DNA from: Alistipes sp.
GTDB taxonomy: Bacteria > Bacteroidota > Bacteroidia > Bacteroidales > Rikenellaceae
Assembly (NCBI GenBank): GCA_017465605.1
Contig: JAFTVW010000003.1
Location: 1-36,229, forward strand
Direction: 5' to 3'
Length of the DNA: 36,229 bases
Within the stretch, counting starts at the first letter, position 1. Each line of letters starts with the position of its first letter. Positions 1 through 7,685 of the stretch are shown here, piece after piece. Below the pieces are notes generated by a model. That model was not told the origin of the DNA. It saw nothing but the letters and a program-made list of their open reading frames with translations, and did not search any database. A program made the position numbers and the translations under genes.

Positions 1-36
1 ACGAATCCCCTCCTGTCCGAGAAAACAAAACAGCGA
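1..36 (+). repeat. Partial copy of the tRNA-Ser-tail repeat at the window edge
   Basis: These 36 bases match positions 246-281 with one difference (a G for a T). The shared part covers a sequence identical to the tRNA-Ser 3' end plus the stretch that forms the descending arm of the tRNA terminator. It is probably cut by the window edge. Confidence 0.75.
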
Positions 37-185
37 AGGCCCCTGCAAAAGACGATATATAAATTAGAACGGTCGCCGCAGGTTTGCGCTGACCGCAGCG
101 GAGGCTGTCGCAATCGAAGATTGCTGGATTTGGCTGATGATATCTGAAAATTTATTTTCAAGGATAGCCATCAGACAGATACAGA

Positions 186-271
186 AGTTTGCGAGAGCAA
201 ACGACAGCCGTAGCGAAGATGAGTCAGCCACACCGCCACCGACTGACGAATCCCCTCCTTTCCGAGAAAAC
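186..271 (+). repeat. 86-base dispersed repeat, left copy
   Basis: The same 86-base length recurs at 36012-36097 in the same orientation, with 82 of 86 positions identical by eye. It starts with a small hairpin (GTTTGC gaga GCAAAC) and ends with the tRNA-Ser-tail sequence. No reading frame across it looks like a real protein. It resembles a REP-like intergenic element; the two copies lie almost at the two ends of the window. Confidence 0.8.
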
Positions 272-301
272 AAAACAGCGATGAGAATCTCGTCGCTGTT
301 T
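265..301 (-). terminator. Rho-independent terminator of tRNA-Ser
   Basis: Read on the minus strand, positions 301-288 pair with 286-273 (core CAGCGAYGAGA) and are followed by a T-rich run, TTTTGTTTTCT. The hairpin begins about 8 bases after the tRNA 3' end at 309, as expected for a tRNA terminator. Confidence 0.8.
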
Positions 302-308
302 GTTGGAG

Positions 309-396
309 CGGAAAGGAGGGGATTCGAACCCCTGAAACGCTTTTGACGTTTACTCGCTTTCCAGGCGGGCCAGTTCAACCACTCCTGCACCTTTCC
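309..396 (-). tRNA. tRNA-Ser (anticodon GGA)
   Basis: On the minus strand an 88-base cloverleaf begins GGAAAGG (396-390) and closes with CCTTTCC (316-310) plus discriminator G (309). The anticodon loop reads CTGGAAA, giving anticodon GGA. The T-arm has GGTTCGAATCCCC, and the long variable arm is typical of serine tRNAs. The CCA end is not encoded. A consensus-like promoter lies about 50 bases upstream and a hairpin terminator follows directly. Confidence 0.96.
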
Positions 397-445
397 TTAT
401 GTTTCGACACCCACAACCTTGCGGTTCTCGGGGCATATCTGAGGG

Positions 446-477
446 CAAAGGTATGATAAATTCCGGATAAATACAAC
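446..477 (-). promoter_or_regulatory. Promoter for tRNA-Ser
   Basis: On the minus strand GTTG (477-474), exactly 20 bases, then TACCTTTG (453-446), matches the Bacteroidetes housekeeping promoter TTTG-N20-TAnnTTTG with one mismatch. Transcription should start near 439, about 43 bases before the mature tRNA. Confidence 0.65.
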
Positions 478-542
478 TTTGCACCCCAAAAATCGACAAA
501 TAAAGTTTTAACCTACGGGGAATCCTCTGCAACCACTTGCCA

Positions 543-830
543 TTATAGCAGGTGGCGGAGTGCCTCGATGGGGTGATATAGCAACATCCGAGGGCCCGAG
601 AATCGCATCACATCCCGAATCTTTGCACGCATATCCCTCTTGTAACAGTGCTTTGGACACCTCTTGCACGAGGTCTTCTCCTCTCCATACGAGCACCTCT
701 CCAACCTTGCGTGAGCATACCTCTCCAACTCCGCACAGCTATCGCAGAGCCTACTATTCCCCTCCTTCCGCCGACAATAAATCCGAATCATCAGCGACAC
801 AATCTGCTTCTCCCTCTCAATTTTGCTCAT
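543..830 (-). CDS. ygbA: YgbA-family protein (nitrous oxide-stimulated promoter family)
   Basis: A 95-residue cysteine-rich protein. It carries the family pattern of paired cysteines and a conserved tail: CDSCAELERYAHARLERC, then CKRCPKHCYKRDMRAKI, then VMRFSGPRMLLYHPI. The cysteine pairs suggest metal binding. In E. coli the family is linked to nitrosative stress; its exact role is unresolved. I chose the ATG at 830 because the frame upstream of it opens only with a TTG (851). It stands alone, with a TATCTTTG box about 60 bases upstream and tRNA-Ser downstream. Family assignment is from motif recall and is fairly secure. Confidence 0.85.
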   Translation of the reverse strand: MSKIEREKQIVSLMIRIYCRRKEGNSRLCDSCAELERYAHARLERCSYGEEKTSCKRCPKHCYKRDMRAKIRDVMRFSGPRMLLYHPIEALRHLL

Positions 831-889
831 ATTGTGTTGGCTCACTATCAAAATATAGTACTAATTCTTATTGACCATCAATCAGAGTG

Positions 890-897
890 CAAAGATA
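890..897 (-). promoter_or_regulatory. -7 promoter box for ygbA
   Basis: The minus strand reads TATCTTTG, a perfect TAnnTTTG -7 element. No good TTTG is found 19-21 bases upstream. The start of ygbA (830) lies about 60 bases downstream. Confidence 0.5.
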
Positions 898-1156
898 GCG
901 ATTTTTATGGGAACCTTGGAGTAAAAGGCAATATCACAGTGAGGGGCACCGCCTCTCCGAAAGAAGAATATGAGCGTGTCCAACAAGTTTTCGGACACGC
1001 TCTTTCTTTTCAGAAGTTGTATAACAAGTGCTAATTTTAGGCCTACGAAGCCCGAAAAAGCGCAGTTTACTCGGCGTAAATGAGCATTTTGAGGGCGAGT
1101 ATAACGACAAAGTAGCCTTGTTAGACAGCTTCATTGAGAATTGTAATAGTTCTAAC
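898..1156. other. Intergenic stretch without a gene
   Basis: Apart from the terminator hairpin at 973-1003, I see nothing that supports a gene here. Positions 1031-1130 can be translated on either strand without a stop, but no product is recognisable. It may be a degenerate or dispersed noncoding sequence. Confidence 0.5.
973..1003 (-). terminator. Hairpin terminator downstream of the 1157-5759 gene group
   Basis: A perfect 10-base inverted repeat (973-982 with 994-1003, GAGCGTGTCC/GGACACGCTC) has an 11-base loop. It lies about 150 bases past the stop of the minus-strand gene at 1157. The minus-strand flank is moderately T-rich and the plus-strand flank is TTTCTTTT, so it could act in either direction. 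Confidence 0.65.
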
Positions 1157-2305
1157 CTACTCCCTTGGAACCACATTGCCTTGGCTATCGAGCAGATACC
1201 GGTCGTAGCTGCCGTATTCCTGCACCTCAAACAACTCTTCCGAGAGCATATTGATATCCGAATAGATAGCCGGAGTAATAGGCTCTCCCGTAATGCGGTT
1301 CATAATACCGTAGCTATTCATCACCTCGTATTTCACGAAGTCCGCAAAGGCGTACTGAACCTCACCACACTCATTGCAGCCAATCGGATAGTTGAGATAA
1401 TATGTGCTTTCATACAAAAATGGTTGTACGACCTCTCCACAAAAATTCTCTTTCCACATCCTACCATCACGAATAAGCGTAAAAGTCTCTTCCGCAGAGT
1501 TAATACTTATAAAGTCATATTCTTCGGCATATACACATTCAAGAGGGGTGCCTAGTACACCATATTTCTCATTGTCGATATATATGCGATAGCCGCAGGC
1601 AGATTGTGGCCACACCTGCTCATAAATAGGAGGCACAATCCAATGTCCGCCCAAACCAATAACACCCATCTTACCCTCTGCATTGGTCATCACACAATAG
1701 CCATCATGAAAAACATAACCTAATCCCGCACTCTCTATCATTTTCGAATAGTCAAACCGGAACGGTATCACGACTTCGTTATTGGCATTGATAAAACCAA
1801 TCTTGCCATCCCTCATAACGGCAGCCAATCCATCAGAGAATACCCACGCTTTGCGGTAGTCGTTAGCCTCGGCATCAATAGCAATCTCTCCCGTGTATAT
1901 ATTGAGAAATCCACGCCTATCGTCTTGTGCATACACGGCTAACGAGTCGCCACGCTCCGTACTAACGACCCAATCCAGTTTGTCGGTTATGTACTTTTGG
2001 CTTCGCTTGTCATAGACTCTCCACTTGTTATCGGAGAATGAATGAAGAGTGATATTGTCGGAGAGCCTACGGTCATAGTAGTCTCTGCCGTACTTATCTT
2101 CATATAGAACATAAGCCACCAAAGCGACAAAGCCCACGGGAACAAGAATGAAGATTGCTACAATCGAGCGGCGAAGCCACTTCGAGCGAGTCTTCCACCA
2201 GTTACGGATAGTACGCCAAGCAAGGCGACCTGCGGCTATTAGAGCCGTAAGTATCAAGGCTACCACACCGAGCAGGGCCTGAAAAATTTGAGTCAGTCGT
2301 TTCAT
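1157..2305 (-). CDS. WG-repeat protein with N-terminal membrane segments
   Basis: A 382-residue protein. Two hydrophobic stretches (about residues 10-30 and 45-68), separated by a strongly basic loop rich in R, W and K, suggest membrane anchoring. The rest resembles WG/KWG repeats: short units with an aromatic-glycine step followed by a hydrophobic beta strand, such as GKIGFINANNEVVIPFRFDY, GKMGVIGLGGHWIVPPIYEQ and EKYGVLG. Such repeats build beta-rich binding domains of no fixed function. It starts 2 bases after the creD-like gene and is the last gene of this group. Function unknown. Confidence 0.75.
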   Translation of the reverse strand: MKRLTQIFQALLGVVALILTALIAAGRLAWRTIRNWWKTRSKWLRRSIVAIFILVPVGFVALVAYVLYEDKYGRDYYDRRLSDNITLHSFSDNKWRVYDKRSQKYITDKLDWVVSTERGDSLAVYAQDDRRGFLNIYTGEIAIDAEANDYRKAWVFSDGLAAVMRDGKIGFINANNEVVIPFRFDYSKMIESAGLGYVFHDGYCVMTNAEGKMGVIGLGGHWIVPPIYEQVWPQSACGYRIYIDNEKYGVLGTPLECVYAEEYDFISINSAEETFTLIRDGRMWKENFCGEVVQPFLYESTYYLNYPIGCNECGEVQYAFADFVKYEVMNSYGIMNRITGEPITPAIYSDINMLSEELFEVQEYGSYDRYLLDSQGNVVPRE

Positions 2306-2307
2306 GG

Positions 2308-3561
2308 TTATTCTGTTTTTGCAAGTTCTTTGTTATTGTTCATATTGGCCGTAAGATACATTACCACGCAGAGGAGTAGGAAGAGTACAACTGAGCCTGC
2401 AAGCAGTGCATAAGTCTCCATCTGAAGCAACATATAGTTCAGTGCATAGACTACAGCTACAAATCCTCCAAGTACATAAGCGCTACGGCTCTTTAAGATA
2501 GCCCTGAAATAGAACATCAGTGCTCCAGTTGTCATCAAAGCGGCAATTATATACGCCACACCAAAGGTCATAAACTCGGAGAAGGCTACTAACAACGAGT
2601 AGAACAATACGAGCGACAGACCGATAACGGCATATTGGATAGGATTAATCTCCTTACGAGTCAAAAACTCAACGAACAAACCTGCAACGAAGACAAGGAC
2701 GATAATGAGCATTCCATACTTTGCCGAGCGCATTGACTGCTGATAAGGATTTGCTGGATCTACGAACTTAACGCCCATATCGTCATAACTTGAACTATTG
2801 AAGCTTGACACACTCCAAGTGGCATTGAAACCATCTTCCTTAACCTCTCTACTGTTTGGCAGCATCGCTCCCTGAAAACTTGGGTGCGGATAAGAAGAAC
2901 TTATAGCCACCGTGGTATTTCCGTCTCCTGAAGGATTGAAGAAGAGTGATTCTGTACCTTTCAAGTCAAAGGTAATTGCAAAATCAATGATGTCGCCTGC
3001 TTTTGCACCCTTTGGGAACACGACCTCTGCTACAAACTCTTCCGACTTACGGCTAAGTTCAAAGGATTGACCTCCGAAAGTCAGCTGTGATGGGTTACTG
3101 AACCCCTTAGTGTCTGTCACCTTAAAACGGAACTCATTATCCCTCGCAATAACCGATTTTTCGGTAATAGGCAGCTTGCCGGAAATCTTAACCTTGGAGT
3201 TATATACAATCACATCATAAATAGAACGATGCAACACATCGGTTTCAACAACTGCCGTGTAATCTACTTGTGAACAAGATGAATCATAATCCTCCACATA
3301 GGTCTGCTTGCCACTCGGCTCAATCTTCTTGTCTACCATTTTCGTCTCGACGACATACGACACCAAATAAGGAGCAGATACGGTTTGAGGCTTGGCGTAA
3401 GAGTTTGCCACCTCTTCGGTAACGGCATCTTTGGTTTCTTCACGGTCTTCAATCACCCCCTTAATCATCGTCAAAGGGATAAGCAATAGGAGTGAAATAG
3501 CTGCAACGAGACTGACTTTTATCGCAGTGCGTTTTGCGTTTGAGTTTACTTTTGTTTCCAT
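2308..3561 (-). CDS. creD: CreD-like inner-membrane protein
   Basis: A 417-residue protein of CreD/Cet type. It opens with a basic segment and a transmembrane helix ending in LLLIPLTMIKGVIEDREE, the family hallmark. A large extracytoplasmic beta-rich region follows (about residues 55-265), then a cluster of about five helices containing INPIQYAVIGLSLVLFYSLL, a second hallmark. In other bacteria CreD is linked to envelope integrity and is controlled by the CreBC two-component system, which is absent here. It lies between the YkvA-like and WG-repeat genes, so the group may serve the envelope. Confidence 0.88.
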   Translation of the reverse strand: METKVNSNAKRTAIKVSLVAAISLLLLIPLTMIKGVIEDREETKDAVTEEVANSYAKPQTVSAPYLVSYVVETKMVDKKIEPSGKQTYVEDYDSSCSQVDYTAVVETDVLHRSIYDVIVYNSKVKISGKLPITEKSVIARDNEFRFKVTDTKGFSNPSQLTFGGQSFELSRKSEEFVAEVVFPKGAKAGDIIDFAITFDLKGTESLFFNPSGDGNTTVAISSSYPHPSFQGAMLPNSREVKEDGFNATWSVSSFNSSSYDDMGVKFVDPANPYQQSMRSAKYGMLIIVLVFVAGLFVEFLTRKEINPIQYAVIGLSLVLFYSLLVAFSEFMTFGVAYIIAALMTTGALMFYFRAILKSRSAYVLGGFVAVVYALNYMLLQMETYALLAGSVVLFLLLCVVMYLTANMNNNKELAKTE

Positions 3562-3599
3562 AGCAATATCGTAGTATTTATTTGTTATTGTTACAATTA

Positions 3600-4034
3600 T
3601 TATCCCTCTACGAGTTCATACTCGACACCGAACCACTCGTTGAGTGTGCCCTCGACCTTTGCATTGATTTCAGGGGTAATCTTATCCTTTATTTTATTAT
3701 ATACATAGAGCATTGCCACGCCATCATCCAAGATGCCCAAGAATTTGTATATTACACTCGGAAGCAAGTCCATCGGCAGAATGGTGTAGAAAATGGCAGC
3801 ATAAATAAGTACACGGTCGAGGGTTGATGTGTTGTCATCATCCATCACATAATAGAACTGCAACAGAGGACGAGTAGCCACACGGCCCGCCTTCAATGCC
3901 CACGGATGCAACTTCTCCATCACAGCATCTATTTTACCACGCCAATCGATATTCTTTACACGCTCCAAGAGCGGCTTAATATCCTTACCCATAACCATAT
4001 AAGCAAGAATCAAAAGTGAAATTGTAATCAACAT
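3600..4034 (-). CDS. YkvA/DUF1232 family membrane protein
   Basis: A 144-residue protein with an N-terminal hydrophobic helix (residues 2-15) and a C-terminal DUF1232 core. The core carries the family motif around residues 88-115: YTILPMDLLPSVIYKFLGIL followed by DDG. The DxxP...G...DD pattern is typical of YkvA proteins. The family's function is unknown. It lies 38 bases upstream of the creD-like gene and is probably cotranscribed with it. Confidence 0.8.
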   Translation of the reverse strand: MLITISLLILAYMVMGKDIKPLLERVKNIDWRGKIDAVMEKLHPWALKAGRVATRPLLQFYYVMDDDNTSTLDRVLIYAAIFYTILPMDLLPSVIYKFLGILDDGVAMLYVYNKIKDKITPEINAKVEGTLNEWFGVEYELVEG

Positions 4035-4100
4035 AATATTTGTGTTTAAAATTGTCTGTTTATAGTATAGAGTAACAATGCCGTAAAATCTATCACTCGG

Positions 4101-5078
4101 TTAATCTTCTTTGATCTGTATTCGAAGTTTCTCCACAAACTTACAATTCGTATCAATTTTCCCTTTAAGCCAAATTTCCTTTTCATCCGTGGTTTTACCG
4201 CCATACCACTTGTCGAGATAGTGATATCTGCCATCAGGACTAATTTGCCAAATTATCTCTGTAACCCCATTCTCATGTTTGCCTGTTGTTCCGAAAATAT
4301 ATTTACACTCCCTGCGACGAACTCTCTTCTGCACCTCTTTGGGCAAATTCTGAAAGCCAACCCAGTTTATATCTTTATTCTTAATCCACCAGACTCTCTT
4401 TTTGTTGTCAAGAACCATATAAGCGCATTTTGTTGAGTGATTTATCAGGTATCGGGCATTCCAAGAACCCGTAATAGCAGCATCATAGAACTTCGCCCAC
4501 TCCATCTGTTCGGAGAGCGATATCGTATGGCAATCTATACCCCTCAATTCCTTATAGAGTTGGTTAGGTGACATCATTCTTAACCTCATGAACCTCAACT
4601 CTCCAAAAAACTTTGATACTACATCCAAGCACGCATCACACTTAACTGCAAGTTTCTGTTTTATTTCTGCTATGCGCCCTTTATCAAGTTCTATCCAAAA
4701 ATCTCTTGGAAGACTAACATTGGGAAGTTTTGATGCCTTACGGAACATTGGAGCGATCTCCCACACTTTACAACATCCACCTCCACATCCAACGGGAGTC
4801 ACGAGGAAGTGTAGCTCTGGGTGTTCGATTGCATAGTTGGTAAAAGTGTCAACCGATTTGCGGATTTCATTTAATCCGATAGTGCCACCGATAGTAGGGA
4901 TAGCATAAGATTGTCCCTGACGACCTTCACGCTGTCCCATAATAGCTCCAAAGTGCTCCAAGGCGAAGTTCGAAGCACCGTCAAAATGTCGTCCCGAATT
5001 ACGACATCCGAAGACAAAGATTTCGTTCTCTTTGAGCGTTGCTACCCATTGCGGGGTAATACGATTGTATTGCTTCAT
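4101..5078 (-). CDS. Macro-like N-terminal domain fused to an unknown C-terminal region
   Basis: A 325-residue protein. The first 120 or so residues resemble the phage-associated macro-like family (A1S_2505 type): NEIFVFGCRNSGRHFDGAS, FALEHFGAIMGQ, GQSYAIPT and FLVTPVGCGG. Macro folds bind ADP-ribose-type ligands, but binding here is unproven, and the usual GSNLAGRHGAGAA stretch is altered to GCRNSGRHFDGAS. The remainder (about 160-325) is basic, with many tryptophans and aromatics; I do not recognise it. It starts 9 bases after the unknown gene at 5088, so the two are probably an operon. A role in phage conflict or nucleotide signalling is possible. Confidence 0.6.
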   Translation of the reverse strand: MKQYNRITPQWVATLKENEIFVFGCRNSGRHFDGASNFALEHFGAIMGQREGRQGQSYAIPTIGGTIGLNEIRKSVDTFTNYAIEHPELHFLVTPVGCGGGCCKVWEIAPMFRKASKLPNVSLPRDFWIELDKGRIAEIKQKLAVKCDACLDVVSKFFGELRFMRLRMMSPNQLYKELRGIDCHTISLSEQMEWAKFYDAAITGSWNARYLINHSTKCAYMVLDNKKRVWWIKNKDINWVGFQNLPKEVQKRVRRRECKYIFGTTGKHENGVTEIIWQISPDGRYHYLDKWYGGKTTDEKEIWLKGKIDTNCKFVEKLRIQIKED

Positions 5079-5087
5079 AGGTTATAT

Positions 5088-5759
5088 CTATTTTGTTGCC
5101 AACAACATATATTGTCCGTCACCACTGTAATAGAGCATAGGCAGCATCTCCTCGGGGATATTTTCGTGCACCATACAGAAGTTAGCCCTATGCGACACTC
5201 CAAAAGCATTCTTCATCTCACTTTCGGCAATAGGAGAGTTCCCGAAGATATAGTTTTGGTAGGTCCGGTCATCACCCAAATCATAACTATCAAAAACGGG
5301 ATAGTTCTCATATAAATGGCCTATATGTACATCCTCGTATGGTTCAACCTCCGTTGGTGACCAGCAGTGCAGCCCATCGTACCCATCTCGACCATACAAC
5401 TCAACGTGCTCACGAATATCCGCCAAACCATTGAAGGTATGTCCAAGGATAGTAACCTTATCCCTGATGTTGAAGCACTGGATATCGTAATCAGCAAGCT
5501 TCTCCTCGACAGCCCACTCACGCAAGCGATGAAGCAGCACCTTCTCTTCTTTAAGTTGTGGAGCCTCCTCAATTAACCGTACAATCAAGTCCTCCACACC
5601 GTGACGACGCAGGTGGTTGCGGTAGCAAGTGTTGTACTGCACAATCTCGCACAAAGTGTATCGTGAGATTGAGTATGTTTCACGATTTAGAAACTTCAAA
5701 GCATCTGCAAGCGATGCAAAATCGCCTCTCTTGTAATGAGGAAAACAAATCTTTGCCAT
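5088..5759 (-). CDS. Unknown protein upstream of the macro-like gene
   Basis: A 223-residue soluble protein, rich in charged and aromatic residues (especially Y and H), without a signal peptide or membrane segment. I do not recognise any family. The C-terminal half contains several acidic-aromatic stretches (YEDVHIGHLYENYPVFDSYD). It is the first gene of a likely two-gene unit with 4101-5078, and a strong terminator hairpin lies just upstream of its start. Confidence 0.6.
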   Translation of the reverse strand: MAKICFPHYKRGDFASLADALKFLNRETYSISRYTLCEIVQYNTCYRNHLRRHGVEDLIVRLIEEAPQLKEEKVLLHRLREWAVEEKLADYDIQCFNIRDKVTILGHTFNGLADIREHVELYGRDGYDGLHCWSPTEVEPYEDVHIGHLYENYPVFDSYDLGDDRTYQNYIFGNSPIAESEMKNAFGVSHRANFCMVHENIPEEMLPMLYYSGDGQYMLLATK

Positions 5760-5812
5760 AATATTACTGTTTAGTGTTTACAATATAGAGTGCGGAATGG
5801 CTATATATCTAT

Positions 5813-5845
5813 CAATAAAAAGGAGAGGATGCGTCCATCCCCTCC
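5813..5845 (-). terminator. Strong Rho-independent terminator
   Basis: On the minus strand a 10-base stem (GGAGGGGATG with CATCCTCTCC, one G-U pair) and a 4-base loop is followed by TTTTTATTG. It ends about 53 bases before the start of the gene at 5759, so it closes whatever is transcribed from the region above it, or acts as an attenuator for that gene. Confidence 0.85.
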
Positions 5846-6060
5846 GTCCTCCATCTTCTAACCACTGCGAGGGGGTCTTGTCATTTCTCGACAAGGCAGC
5901 CAACTTACGACTTTTTTTACTTTGGCAAAGAGCAGGGAATATCACCGTTCACGACCAGTGAATATTATACTCTTTCCGGCTACGATTCCATTCTACGCCT
6001 CGTGACAGCGCGGGACCAAGTTTTACAATCCTTTTCTTCTTTCTGCCCTTGTGCGGGTCA
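5846..6060 (-). other. Candidate structured noncoding RNA or long leader
   Basis: About 215 bases without an open frame lie directly upstream of the strong terminator. The minus strand contains a stem CTTGTC/GACAAG (5896-5878) and other GC-rich blocks such as GGTCCCGCGCTGTCACGAGG. I cannot match it to a known RNA family. It may be an independent small RNA, an attenuator for the gene at 5088, or decayed DNA. Confidence 0.3.
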
Positions 6061-6073
6061 TATACTATTGAGC

Positions 6074-6240
6074 TTATAAACTACAAAGTTCTATCACTTT
6101 ATCAATAAAAGTTTCTACACCTGTTGTTGCATTCTCTTTGATATGCTCATAGCCCTTTGGGAAATGGTCGTATTTATATTCTATTTCCATTGCTGATATG
6201 TATTTGCAAACTCTTTAATAAAATTTATCTGTGCCTCGGT
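6074..6240 (-). pseudogene. Frameshifted gene remnant
   Basis: Two short minus-strand frames both look protein-like. One (6240 to about 6184) reads TEAQINFIKEFANTYQQWK then stop. The next frame has an ATG at 6190 and reads 38 residues including HFPKGYEHIKENATTGVETF, stopping at 6074. They overlap at the break, which suggests the C-terminal end of a former protein split by a frameshift. The 38-residue frame could instead be a real small gene. The parent family is not identifiable. Confidence 0.45.
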
Positions 6241-6250
6241 TCATCCATGA

Positions 6251-6652
6251 TTACACGATTGTCAGTGTCACATTGACCGACTTCTCCTCGAATGTTATAT
6301 TGGACAATGCCACATACTCCAAAGCCTTCTCAATCTGTTTGGAACGATGTGGATAGATATTCACACACTTGTCTGTTGTATTCACCTCGATTCCACTTGG
6401 AATCGTCTCTTCAAGGTAGGCAACAACGCCGGCAATCATCAGTGATGCAGGTGTGCCACAATCGTAGGATAAGCATACAATATCCTTGCACATCGCCTCA
6501 ATATGGAACTTGACGCTGATGGCAGGCATAAATACACCGGGCTTATAGCTCACCACCACACTACGACTGTCAACCGCAGAGAATGTCGGACATATCCCGT
6601 ATCGGTCTTTAATAAAGTCCGAAATCTCATCAAAGGTTATTACTACATTCAT
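6251..6652 (-). CDS. Small unknown protein downstream of the GTPase operon
   Basis: A 133-residue soluble protein starting MNVVITFDEISDF. The ATG at 6652 was preferred over a GTG 13 codons upstream, which lies inside the terminator tail of the preceding operon. It has no signal peptide, and alternating hydrophobic patterns suggest an alpha/beta domain. No family recognised. It follows the terminator of the big operon by fewer than 40 bases, so read-through could add it to that unit. Confidence 0.65.
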   Translation of the reverse strand: MNVVITFDEISDFIKDRYGICPTFSAVDSRSVVVSYKPGVFMPAISVKFHIEAMCKDIVCLSYDCGTPASLMIAGVVAYLEETIPSGIEVNTTDKCVNIYPHRSKQIEKALEYVALSNITFEEKSVNVTLTIV

Positions 6653-6681
6653 ATATCGTTTATTATATAGGGGCGGGGTAA

Positions 6682-6735
6682 TAAAAAACACTCAAACGCT
6701 ACTCCGTTTATACAAACGGAGCGACCGTTTGAGTG
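6682..6735 (-). terminator. Terminator of the GTPase-protease operon
   Basis: A long hairpin: outer stem CACTCAAACG (6689-6698) with CGTTTGAGTG (6726-6735), inner stem CCGTTT/AAACGG. On the minus strand it is followed by TTTTTTATT. It lies 27 bases past the stop of the last operon gene. Confidence 0.9.
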
Positions 6736-6761
6736 AAATCTATCTTAAAAAATATCAACCC

Positions 6762-7661
6762 CTATTCAAAAGGGTGTCCTCCATGAATATGGCAGTAGTC
6801 AGAGTCCTTTGATAGGATATTGCCACAGTGGATACAAGGTACCCCTTCGTATTTATTTAAAATTCTGTCATACTCGCCGGATGCAATCCACTTTAACAAC
6901 TCACCTGCACGATATACAGTCCACGGGTGAGTACTTGCCATGATAGAAATAGTGCGTATAGCCGAATCGGCAATACCACTATTCAACTTCTCAAACTCCT
7001 CCGCCTGCTTGATAAAGGATTTTTCATCCAACCTATCAAAATATTTCATCGGTACACCAGCCATTTTTATAATGCTCTTAATAGCCTCATCCTTATCCTG
7101 ACAAGCCAGTAACCCCGCACGGTCTGCGGTAAACTCCGACATCCTATTCCAATATAACAGAGCATATTGAATAGGGGTGAGAAGAGTCTCTCCAAGTGGC
7201 ACCATACCAATCATCGTAGAGAATAGTTGTGCCATCATATGATAAAGCACATGCCCACTCTTAATGTGTCCCATCTCGTGACCTACAATATATTTCAGTT
7301 GGGTATCATTCAACAAATCAACAGCTCCGCTATTTAACACCAATAGTGTTTGCTCTTTAAAACCTGTCGTGTAAGCATTGATTGCATATCCCCACTCTGT
7401 ATATATCTCCGGAAAATCATCTACATTGAGCGTATCTGCCACATCACGAACCAACTCGTATAGTTCGGGGCACGACTCTCTTGTCACGTGGAAATCACTC
7501 CCCTTCAACTCCACAAGATGCCATTTGACATACGCCCAGTTAAGCATAAAGTTTGTAAGAGTATCCAAGCCCGGCATTGCTCGCAGTTTATCCAATGCTG
7601 CACGGTCAAAAGGGTGTTCGTACTCCTCCGGAGGGAGGTTGATTAATCTCTTTGTTCTCAT
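6762..7661 (-). CDS. M48-family metallopeptidase with C-terminal zinc-ribbon-like tail
   Basis: A 299-residue zinc-dependent peptidase. The catalytic motif HEMGH is at residues 128-132 and the third zinc ligand is in EFTADRAG (176-183), as in M48 (HtpX/Ste24-like) enzymes. The multiple membrane helices of HtpX are missing; only a moderately hydrophobic stretch (about 140-172) lies between the motifs. The C-terminus adds CIHCGNILSKDSDYCHIHGG, a CxxC...CxxH pattern that probably binds another metal. It is the last gene of the long operon, followed by a strong terminator. Its substrate is unknown. A second M48 gene (15474-16250) lies earlier in the same operon. Confidence 0.9.
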   Translation of the reverse strand: MRTKRLINLPPEEYEHPFDRAALDKLRAMPGLDTLTNFMLNWAYVKWHLVELKGSDFHVTRESCPELYELVRDVADTLNVDDFPEIYTEWGYAINAYTTGFKEQTLLVLNSGAVDLLNDTQLKYIVGHEMGHIKSGHVLYHMMAQLFSTMIGMVPLGETLLTPIQYALLYWNRMSEFTADRAGLLACQDKDEAIKSIIKMAGVPMKYFDRLDEKSFIKQAEEFEKLNSGIADSAIRTISIMASTHPWTVYRAGELLKWIASGEYDRILNKYEGVPCIHCGNILSKDSDYCHIHGGHPFE

Positions 7662-7685
7662 AATTTTATCGTTTTTTAGTTGTTA

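Noticed and set aside
247-325. tRNA-Ser tail copies as attL/attR of an integrated element
   Set aside because: The nearby copies are inverted relative to the tRNA, whereas attachment sites at a tRNA end should be direct; the recombinase in the window is of the promoter-inversion type and far away.
64-390. Minus-strand frame across the repeat and tRNA-Ser
   Set aside because: It runs through a tRNA gene and a dispersed repeat, so it cannot be a real protein gene.
1028-1555. Plus-strand frame overlapping the WG-repeat gene
   Set aside because: Most of it is antisense to the WG-repeat protein, and the free first part has no recognisable product.
4046-4234. 62-residue minus-strand frame in the end of the macro-like gene
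   Set aside because: It overlaps the macro-like protein in another frame and shows no protein-like features.
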